This document shows, one piece after another, positions 1 through 4,646 of a stretch of 5,471 nucleotides of DNA. Made by a program: the position numbers and the translations under genes. Within the stretch, counting starts at the first letter, position 1; each line of letters begins with the position of its first letter. This stretch comes from Methanocorpusculum sp. (GTDB lineage Archaea > Halobacteriota > Methanomicrobia > Methanomicrobiales > Methanocorpusculaceae): the NCBI GenBank assembly GCA_017555685.1, contig JAFZFW010000102.1:1-5471 (forward strand), given 5' to 3'. The notes under the pieces were generated by a model. That model had not been told where the DNA came from, ran no database searches, and was given only the letters and a program-made list of their open reading frames with translations.

Positions 1-1
1 A

Positions 2-75
2 CGCACCTGTCGGGATTTGAACCCGAGTCAAAGGCTCCGGAGGCCCTTAGGATATCCTGACTACCCTACAGGTGC
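2..75 (-). tRNA. tRNA-Arg, anticodon CCG
   Basis: Read on the minus strand this folds into a complete cloverleaf. The acceptor stem is GCACCTG/CAGGTGC (69-75 and 3-9). The T arm is TCGGG-TTCAAAT-CCCGA. The anticodon stem is AGGGC/GCCTT around the loop CTCCGGA, with T33 before anticodon CCG, which reads the Arg codon CGG. The discriminator base is G (complement of position 2). The next base is T, so CCA is not encoded and must be added after transcription. The D stem is weak, with a G-T pair and a T-T mismatch, but the D loop contains the usual AGTCAGGATA. Identity rests on the anticodon and the invariant T-loop. Confidence 0.96.
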
Positions 76-90
76 AGTTGTTATACATGT

Positions 91-106
91 GATTTATAAG
101 TATAAG
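91..106 (-). promoter_or_regulatory. TATA-type promoter of the tRNA-Arg gene
   Basis: On the minus strand the bases before the tRNA read CTTATACTTATAAATC, which resembles an archaeal box A. Its distal half (about 101-106) lies roughly 26 bases before the tRNA 5' end at 75, the usual box A to start spacing. This is assigned by position and composition only. Confidence 0.5.
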
Positions 107-117
107 AGAGTTACGAG

Positions 118-130
118 CCGGAACTTCCGG
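118..130. repeat. 13-base palindrome CCGGAAcTTCCGG
   Basis: A perfect 6-base inverted repeat with a single central base lies just upstream of the tRNA-Arg promoter. A second small inverted repeat, TTGCC-tacac-GGCAA, follows at 149-163. They could be a protein-binding site or chance; nothing else nearby tells which. No gene is visible in 76-170. Confidence 0.4.
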
Positions 131-170
131 GTTTTGTGTTTGACATACTTGCCTACACGGCAAAAGGTGG

Positions 171-324
171 ACTGAAAACTCTATCTCAAGATGAGGAATG
201 ACACCAGTTAACACCAAACGAAAACCCTAAAGGTTTATTTCAATCCATGTCCCTACATGAGGGACGACACAAGTTGTCCCTCTTTCTAAGTGTGGAGGTA
301 TTTCAATCCACGTCCCTACATGAG
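171..324 (-). CRISPR. Degenerate, truncated CRISPR array remnant (type I-C-like repeats)
   Basis: Three repeat units are spaced as in an array. The central unit (237-268) is intact at 32 bases. On the plus strand it starts ATTTCAATCCATG and contains the hairpin GTCCCT-ACATG-AGGGAC (249-265), ending GAC at 268. On the minus strand it therefore starts GTCG and ends GTGGATTGAAAT-like, the form typical of type I-C repeats. The right unit (300-324) matches it at 24 of 25 bases, then stops and lacks the final 7. The left unit (171-202) is decayed: 20 of 32 bases match, best at its right side. Spacers are 203-236 (34 bases) and 269-299 (31 bases). The decayed unit lies at the expected leader-distal end for minus-strand transcription. 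No cas gene or recognisable leader is present, so the remnant is probably inactive. Confidence 0.72.
259..282. repeat. Hairpin joining repeat end and spacer start
   Basis: The end of the intact CRISPR repeat, GAGGGACGAC (259-268), pairs with GTTGTCCCTC (273-282) inside the adjoining spacer. The loop is ACAA and the 10-pair stem has one G-T pair. The spacer thus begins with a near-inverted copy of the repeat edge, which is not expected of a normally acquired spacer. It may record a rearrangement that made an inverted partial repeat. Confidence 0.55.
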
Positions 325-413
325 CATTTTCAGACTATGAGGTTGTAATTGATGAACTTGACGGACTTTCTGCAGAGATTATTGAAGATCCGGAGAATAC
401 TATCAGAGACTAA
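324..413 (+). pseudogene. 3' end of an unknown gene, cut at the CRISPR repeat
   Basis: Directly after the broken CRISPR repeat, an open frame encodes 29 residues, AFSDYEVVI followed by DELDGLSAEIIEDPENTIRD, ending in TAA (411-413). The frame has no start codon; the codon just upstream (321-323, inside the repeat) is TGA. The acidic, regular composition and normal codon use look like a real protein C-terminus rather than noise. A T-rich tract follows the stop as a gene end would have. The likely explanation is a deletion or recombination that removed most of a gene and joined its tail to the array. I do not recognise the protein family, and the fragment is too short to assign. Confidence 0.5.
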
Positions 414-414
414 C

Positions 415-447
415 CTCTTCTCTTTTTTTAGTTTAGGGATAAAAGAG
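415..447 (+). terminator. T-tract terminator after the gene fragment
   Basis: Two bases after the stop codon of the fragment there is a pyrimidine-rich run with seven consecutive T (423-429), typical of archaeal intrinsic termination. CCTCTT (414-419) can also pair with AAGAGG (443-448), but the loop is long, so the T-tract is the stronger signal. Confidence 0.45.
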
Positions 448-493
448 GTGTTTACTCCCCTGACACTCATTCAATAAACTATTAGCTGTTAGA

Positions 494-508
494 AAGAGAA
501 TATAATTC
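494..508 (+). promoter_or_regulatory. Possible archaeal promoter (purine BRE plus TATA box)
   Basis: A purine-rich stretch, GAAAGAG, is followed by AATATAATTC, which resembles a BRE plus box A. Transcription would be expected to begin around 527-532. No convincing protein gene follows, but a series of inverted repeats does. The site could therefore drive a non-coding RNA, or be a chance match in AT-rich DNA. Confidence 0.35.
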
Positions 509-555
509 TGGTGTTCCTGTTTTTAGAGGGCACTGTGATATTAATGAAGATAATT

Positions 556-579
556 GATATTAATATTGTTATTAATATC
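556..579. repeat. Perfect 10-bp hairpin GATATTAATA-ttgt-TATTAATATC
   Basis: The arms at 556-565 and 570-579 are perfectly complementary with a 4-base loop. The arm sequence GATATTAAT also occurs as a direct copy at 537-545, so two alternative pairings with the 571-579 arm are possible. Confidence 0.75.
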
Positions 580-636
580 TCCCACAAAATCCGTCTCAGC
601 AGTACCAGTGCTGGAAAAGATGCAAAGTGGGATACT

Positions 637-704
637 GTATCGCGGTTAACCAAAATGATATTTTGGAGAGTTCTTCTCCCAATTATCATTTCTCACCGCG
701 ATAC
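637..704. repeat. 68-base compound hairpin
   Basis: The outer arms GTATCGCGGT (637-646) and ACCGCGATAC (695-704) pair perfectly. Inside, AAATGATA (653-660) pairs with TATCATTT (684-691). The tip TTGGAGA (663-669) pairs with 675-682 around a 5-base loop, with one bulged C (678). In total about 25 base pairs form in nested order with small internal loops. A competing local hairpin, CCAAAAT-gat-ATTTTGG (650-666), could form instead. Confidence 0.75.
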
Positions 705-711
705 ACTTGTA

Positions 712-741
712 CCTCGGGAGAAAGTATTTTACTCCCAGAGG
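712..741. repeat. 9-bp hairpin CCTC-GGGAG / CTCCC-a-GAGG
   Basis: The arms are 712-720 and 732-741, with a single bulged A at 737 and an 11-base AT-rich loop. It begins eight bases after the large hairpin ending at 704. Confidence 0.6.
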
Positions 742-789
742 ACATATAACATTATGTTAATATCACAATTATCTGTGAATTGATATCAC

Positions 790-822
790 GTGAACATACG
801 AACTGGTACTTCGTAGGTTCAC
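790..822. repeat. 33-base hairpin, 12 pairs and one mismatch
   Basis: GTGAAC (790-795) pairs with GTTCAC (817-822), and TACGAA (797-802) pairs with TTCGTA (810-815). The only mismatch is A796 against G816, and the loop is CTGGTAC. This is one of the strongest palindromes in the window. Confidence 0.75.
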
Positions 823-835
823 AAAACCGAGCGGC

Positions 836-853
836 GGGGATTCTCTGAACCCC
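836..853. repeat. GC-rich hairpin, possible transcript end
   Basis: GGGG-a-TTC pairs with GAA-CCCC around the loop TCT, with a bulged A at 840. On the plus strand it is followed by a weak T-containing stretch, so it might stop transcription from the left. It would also form in any transcript running past the end of arcS on the minus strand. Confidence 0.5.
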
Positions 854-923
854 TGTCCATTTTGTGTTCTAATATCTGTTTTCCTGTACTTACATCAATT
901 CGATATCGTACTTTTCACAAGAT

Positions 924-955
924 AAAAAAAAGAAACCCGCAGAAATTACTTCCGC
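924..955 (-). terminator. Terminator of the AMMECR1-tgtA-arcS unit
   Basis: On the minus strand, overlapping the arcS stop codon, GCGGAA (950-955) pairs with TTCTGC (939-944) around a 5-base loop, with one G-T pair. GGG-TTTC and then eight T (924-931) follow. The T-tract alone would suffice for archaeal termination. Confidence 0.65.
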
Positions 956-2568
956 GTTTTTCTTACCTTCACCGCAACGCCGCGTTTCGACGAAAGCATC
1001 TCCTGTGCTCCCATCGCTGCCTTACCTGTTGCCAGATATCCATCGCCTTCCACCAAAACCTCATCGCCCTCGCGGATACGCGGATCACAGTCAGCAACAC
1101 CCGGTGCCAGCACATCGCCCTGCGGAACAAAACCCTCGCTGATTCTGACACGATATCCCTTAATGCGTGCCCAGCCCTCATGCGTCGGGCGGATAAAACC
1201 GGTCGACGGATCAGTCGTAAACAGCTGTGTCTTCTTTAAAAGTGCCTTCACCTGCGGATACCGGCCCTTCACCACCAGACCCTTCGTATCAACATCCTCG
1301 CCGAACTGGAAAAGCATTGTTCCGTGAATGAAATCATTCTTCACCTTGCGTGAACCTTCAAGCGCGGCATTCAGTGCACGTAACGACTCCTGGGACAGCG
1401 GACGGTCATCATTACAGGTAATCTCCAGCGTAACGCCGGCACGCTTTGCAGCCTCGAGTGCCACAGCCTTTGCTCCTCCCTCTAAGTGACAGAGAATTCT
1501 CTCATACCGGTGCTTCTCAAGATAAGCGGTCAGGAATCCGGTCAAAAGCTCCTGCTCCTCCAAATCCCAGTACCCGGTAACCGGCACATCATAATGTCCT
1601 GCCGGATAGACCAGCTCCAGCTCACGCGGCACAACACCCAGCGGAGACGTCACAATAACCTCGTGAGCACGGGAATCCACAACCCGCATAAACATCTGGT
1701 GGGAACGGGACAGGGAATACGGCTTACGGGAAGCACACGGCAGAAGAACACAGATATCCGACCGCGGCGGCACATAGCGGGAGACTAAACGCTCCTCAAA
1801 CAGCGCAATCTCACGGCGGAACATCGACTCCCCGGCGTTTGCTCTGAAGCGCGAGCTTCTCACAGCCGGATAGAGACCGTCGAACGCATCCGTTCTGTCC
1901 AGACGGCGGAGAATCTCCACCTGTTCCGGCTGCATACGGCAACGCATCTCCATATACTCGCGAATCTGTCCGCGTTCAATCCAGAGACGGGCGTTTGCAA
2001 TCTCGCGTTCCAGTGCTAAGCGGTTATGGAGCTGTAAATCCTTTGCCTGACAGCCCGCACAACCGCAGATGCCTTTTTCCATATACTCCGCCTCGAACTC
2101 GCCCTCGGTCGTACAGAACCTGCCCTGAATCGTGCAGAGGTCAACAGCCGTATAATCGAACAGATCAAATCCGCAGTAGATAAGGGACGCAACATTCGAC
2201 GGGAGTGCGGATGCCGGCGCATAGCGGGCTGCATCCGGACGGATCTTTGCATAGAGCTTTTCCAAGTACTCAATGTACCGGCGGGAATCGGTTAACGTGT
2301 TGTTCCAGTTCGCGAACAGATACACGCCTGCATCCTCTGCCGCCTCTGCATTCGGATGCACAGCAGACGGCTCGGCACCTGCCGTAAAGTATGCCTCCGC
2401 ATCAGACACCCCGGCAGAAAGCGGGAGATTGGTAAACCCGCGCTCGCCAAGGGACGGGAACAGTGCCTGCATATCGCAGACAGCAGGAGTGGAGACAACC
2501 GTCTCCCCGTCCTTTAACAGACCGATGCGTGCTAATCCGTCACGCTTTCTGACGTCAAACACACTCAT
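946..2568 (-). CDS. arcS: Archaeosine synthase subunit ArcS (TgtA2), with C-terminal PUA domain
   Basis: ArcS acts in the cytosol on tRNA carrying preQ0 at position 15. In the established pathway it attaches lysine, and the radical-SAM protein RaSEA then releases archaeosine. The 540 residues show a transglycosylase-like N-terminal domain that keeps FDLFDYTAVDL (134-144) and a zinc site, CxCxxC at C168/C170/C173 with H181. It lacks the TDSGSFQ catalytic motif of true TGT. The ArcS core signature PCASRKPYSLSRSH (277-290) follows. A PUA RNA-binding domain occupies about 455-540. The start at MSVFDV was chosen because its ATG overlaps the tgtA stop by four bases (ATGA) and has GAGGTT (2574-2579) six bases upstream; a start 16 codons earlier would run into tgtA. 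It is the last gene of the unit. The family call is secure. RaSEA is not visible here. Confidence 0.95.
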   Translation of the reverse strand: MSVFDVRKRDGLARIGLLKDGETVVSTPAVCDMQALFPSLGERGFTNLPLSAGVSDAEAYFTAGAEPSAVHPNAEAAEDAGVYLFANWNNTLTDSRRYIEYLEKLYAKIRPDAARYAPASALPSNVASLIYCGFDLFDYTAVDLCTIQGRFCTTEGEFEAEYMEKGICGCAGCQAKDLQLHNRLALEREIANARLWIERGQIREYMEMRCRMQPEQVEILRRLDRTDAFDGLYPAVRSSRFRANAGESMFRREIALFEERLVSRYVPPRSDICVLLPCASRKPYSLSRSHQMFMRVVDSRAHEVIVTSPLGVVPRELELVYPAGHYDVPVTGYWDLEEQELLTGFLTAYLEKHRYERILCHLEGGAKAVALEAAKRAGVTLEITCNDDRPLSQESLRALNAALEGSRKVKNDFIHGTMLFQFGEDVDTKGLVVKGRYPQVKALLKKTQLFTTDPSTGFIRPTHEGWARIKGYRVRISEGFVPQGDVLAPGVADCDPRIREGDEVLVEGDGYLATGKAAMGAQEMLSSKRGVAVKVRKTRK

Positions 2569-4013
2569 ACGATAACCTCTGCCTCCGGGAAGGCCTCGCG
2601 GAAGGCTGCCTCCCACTGCGGAGTGGTAGAGATCGTGACCTTCGTCTCCGGATTCGTCTCTAAGAGAGCCTGCAGACCGCGGATACCGAACTCAACCATA
2701 TATGCATCCCAGGTCGGCGGAATCTCTGCCTGACCTGCCGGGAACGTCTCGGCAAGCTCGTACGGAACCGGTCCGAACGGCGGCTTAAAGTCCAGAACCT
2801 CCTCAAAGCGGGACGGCTTCGGTCCTCCGGCGGCAACCAGAACCTCCGGGCCGAGCTCGATTCTTGCAACCATCTTATGGTAGTTGGAGACCTCCGGTCT
2901 CAGGCAGGACTCGTTTCCGCGGTAGAAGAACCGGCGCTTGCTTGCACGGTCGAACTTTGCAACCTCATCGATTCTCTCGAGGAACCGGCGGTATCCGTCG
3001 AAAAGACGCGGGTGGGAACGGCAGCGTTCGTCAACCAGCTCAAAGAGCGTGCCGTCCTGGACTGCAGCACGGACACGGGAAATCTCGGCCATCGTGACTG
3101 CCAGGTTGTGGTAGGCTAAAAGCTTCTGCTTATCCGGGGACTTCTTCAGCTCCTCGACCGTGTGGCTTCTGCAGACCGGGCAGGCGCACGGAAGCTCGCT
3201 CATCTCATCGAGCTTCAGCGTTCCCGACGGCGTAATGTAGCGGCCTTCCTTTGCGTAGAGTGCGTATGCCGCGGAGTCGAAGATATCGCATCCGCAGGCA
3301 ACGGCTAAAGCAAACATCGACGGGTGGCCGGCACCGAATAAGTGCACGCATGCGCCAGGCGAGAGGCCCTTCTTTGCATCGATAATGACATCGACTAACT
3401 CGCGGTAGCGGTATGCTTCCATTAACGGAACAACAGCGCCTACCGGACAGTAGGTAAAGCCCATCTCCGAAACACGGCGTCCTGCCTGCTCACGGAGATC
3501 ACCGAAGACAGCACCCTGAACCGGGCCGGAGATTGGTGCATCATCGCCGAAGATCTCCTTTGCCTCCTTCATGCGGTCAAAGGTAATCTCCATCTGGCGG
3601 ATAACCTCATCGCGTTCGGTATCCGGGTGGGTCGGGATATCGAGCGGAACCCAGATGTTGCTTCCAATCTGCTTCTGGAACGCTAACGTCTGCTCGTTGG
3701 TAATATCAACACTGCCGTAGACAGACATCTGGAACGAACCGGAATCCGTCATAATCAGACCGTCGAAGCCTAAGACATCATGCAGACCACGGGTCTCTGC
3801 CTGTTCTCTGAACTCCTTGCTCTTCGAGAAGATGTAGGCATTCGTGATGATGCCTTCGACACCCATCTTCTTCATCTCTGCCGGCGGGATGATCTGGAGG
3901 TGCGGGTTTACAACCGGGAGAAGGCCCGGGGTCTTCATCATCTTATCGCCTGCCTTGAGTTTTCCAACTCTGCCGGCAATATCTTTGTGGATTACTTCAA
4001 ATGTTACAGCCAT
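2565..4013 (-). CDS. tgtA: Archaeal tRNA-guanine(15) transglycosylase, short form without PUA
   Basis: The enzyme swaps guanine-15 in the D loop of tRNA for preQ0, the first tRNA-level step toward archaeosine. Of 482 residues, about 1-345 form the TIM-barrel catalytic domain. It has TDSGSFQ (89-95, general acid/base D90) and FDSAAYALYA (245-254, nucleophile D246), equivalent to D95 and D249 of the Pyrococcus horikoshii enzyme. The zinc ligands C276, C278, C281 and H302 are all present. Residues about 346-482 form an archaeal C-terminal extension. No PUA domain follows, unlike the longer Pyrococcus form; the PUA of this locus is carried by arcS. The start ATG overlaps the stop of the preceding AMMECR1 gene by one base (TAATG), with no strong Shine-Dalgarno, so translation probably depends on coupling. 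All catalytic residues are intact. Confidence 0.96.
   Translation of the reverse strand: MAVTFEVIHKDIAGRVGKLKAGDKMMKTPGLLPVVNPHLQIIPPAEMKKMGVEGIITNAYIFSKSKEFREQAETRGLHDVLGFDGLIMTDSGSFQMSVYGSVDITNEQTLAFQKQIGSNIWVPLDIPTHPDTERDEVIRQMEITFDRMKEAKEIFGDDAPISGPVQGAVFGDLREQAGRRVSEMGFTYCPVGAVVPLMEAYRYRELVDVIIDAKKGLSPGACVHLFGAGHPSMFALAVACGCDIFDSAAYALYAKEGRYITPSGTLKLDEMSELPCACPVCRSHTVEELKKSPDKQKLLAYHNLAVTMAEISRVRAAVQDGTLFELVDERCRSHPRLFDGYRRFLERIDEVAKFDRASKRRFFYRGNESCLRPEVSNYHKMVARIELGPEVLVAAGGPKPSRFEEVLDFKPPFGPVPYELAETFPAGQAEIPPTWDAYMVEFGIRGLQALLETNPETKVTISTTPQWEAAFREAFPEAEVIV
2574..2579 (-). promoter_or_regulatory. Ribosome binding site of arcS
   Basis: GAGGTT on the minus strand lies six to seven bases before the arcS ATG and within the tgtA coding region. 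It fixes the arcS start at 2568 and indicates coupled translation with tgtA. Confidence 0.65.
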
Positions 4014-4579
4014 TATATCGTCTCGGTGAAAATCTGTCCTTCAAAGGTCTGGATGATACAGTCGTCATCTTCCTGCCAGGATTTGTGATAGAGTCCTGCC
4101 TTGACACAGGTCTGGGAAAGGAACTCCCCGGCATCCCAGCCGTATTCCTCTGCAACCTGCGGAAGAAGGAGTCCGGAGCGGTTTCCAAGGGAAGCGATTA
4201 ACCCGTGGCGTCCGATGATAATATGGTTCGGGCGCTCTTCTGCCGGACATTCGAGGACGGCCGGCCGGGTTAAAACGGTAACTTCCACGCGGATATCGGC
4301 AAGTTCTGCTTCCCTGACCGGGTAGAACCGCGGATCCTGCGTTGCTGCAGCCCCTGCCGCTTCGCGGAGGGCTTCTCCAAGCGGCCGGACCGGGTACGGG
4401 AAGCCGATACATCCGCGAAGCTCACCGTTTTCGGTGAGTGTCACAAAGACGCCGCGTTCTTCAGAGAAGATTTCCGGGAGCTCAACAGGGATCGCTTCTT
4501 CGTGTTTTACCGCTGCTTCAGCGAATGCACGGGCCGCTTTGAGAGCAAGCATTCCTTCTTCTTCGGTTAAGAGGTGCAT
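4013..4579 (-). CDS. AMMECR1-family protein
   Basis: This 188-residue protein matches the AMMECR1 family found in archaea, bacteria and eukaryotes; its biochemical role is not settled. Landmarks are LRGCIGFPYPV (54-64, the family signature with C57), AAATQDPRFYPV (77-88), IRVEVTVLT (96-104), HGLIASLGNRSGLLLPQVAEE (125-145) with the following YGW, and TCVKAGL (157-163). The length is normal. The start MHLLTEEEG matches where the family's first helix begins. An in-frame ATG at 4591 would add four residues, and a longer open frame to 4747 would run into the neighbouring gene. No Shine-Dalgarno is visible, so the mRNA may be leaderless. It is the first gene of the unit and is joined to tgtA by a one-base overlap. 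A role linked to tRNA modification or its regulation is an inference from this arrangement only. Confidence 0.93.
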   Translation of the reverse strand: MHLLTEEEGMLALKAARAFAEAAVKHEEAIPVELPEIFSEERGVFVTLTENGELRGCIGFPYPVRPLGEALREAAGAAATQDPRFYPVREAELADIRVEVTVLTRPAVLECPAEERPNHIIIGRHGLIASLGNRSGLLLPQVAEEYGWDAGEFLSQTCVKAGLYHKSWQEDDDCIIQTFEGQIFTETI

Positions 4580-4584
4580 TATGC

Positions 4585-4609
4585 TATACATATATGCTTT
4601 CTTAAGGGA
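4585..4609 (-). promoter_or_regulatory. Probable promoter of the AMMECR1-tgtA-arcS unit
   Basis: The short gap between the gltA-type gene and AMMECR1 contains, on the minus strand, CCTTAAGAAAGC followed by ATATATGTATA. Both are TATA-like. The TTAAG element (about 4602-4606) has the right spacing for a leaderless start at 4579. The ATATATG element would place the start just inside the annotated gene. Which one is used cannot be decided from sequence. Confidence 0.45.
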
Positions 4610-4629
4610 AGAACTACGCGGAAGGTTTG

Positions 4630-4637
4630 AAAAAAAA
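4630..4637 (-). terminator. T-tract terminator after the gltA-type gene
   Basis: Nine bases after the TAA at 4647 there is a run of eight T on the minus strand. There is no clear hairpin, which is normal for archaeal termination. It separates the flavoprotein gene from the archaeosine unit. Confidence 0.55.
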
Positions 4638-4646
4638 GTATTGGGA

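Larger units (their letters stand above)
530..860 (+). ncRNA. Candidate structured RNA locus, palindrome-rich, unassigned
   Basis: This AT-rich stretch contains no convincing gene but at least five clear inverted repeats in a row: 556-579, 637-704, 712-741, 790-822 and 836-853. Smaller ones are TAACAT-t-ATGTTA (747-759) and arms at 761-770/778-786. A promoter-like site precedes it. The last hairpin, GGGG-a-TTC-tct-GAA-CCCC, is followed by a T-containing tail and could end a transcript. The flanking genes both end toward this region, so the hairpins are not leaders of those genes. The strand is inferred only from the promoter-like site. I recognise no RNase P, SRP, riboswitch or tRNA signature. 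Alternatives are a decayed mobile element or a recombination-prone spacer. Confidence 0.3.

Noticed and set aside
2..170. tRNA-Arg as an integration site for an island on its right side
   Set aside because: The 3' end of the tRNA, where integrases usually recombine, faces left out of the window. No duplicate of the tRNA end and no integrase gene occur to the right.
348..385. C/D-box guide RNA suggested by TTGATGA
   Set aside because: There is no matching D box at a proper distance, no k-turn partner motif, and the stretch is better read as the coding tail of a truncated gene.
489..689. Minus-strand open frame of 66 codons
   Set aside because: Same region and same reasons as the plus-strand frame; the two overlap on opposite strands across the large hairpin.
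511..783. Plus-strand open frame of 90 codons starting with GTG
   Set aside because: It runs straight through several strong hairpins, has no Shine-Dalgarno, shows no recognisable domain, and its low-complexity Ile-rich start reflects AT-rich DNA. A structured non-coding region explains it better.
862..1239. Plus-strand open frame of 125 codons
   Set aside because: Mostly antisense to the C-terminal PUA region of arcS, which has clear family motifs.
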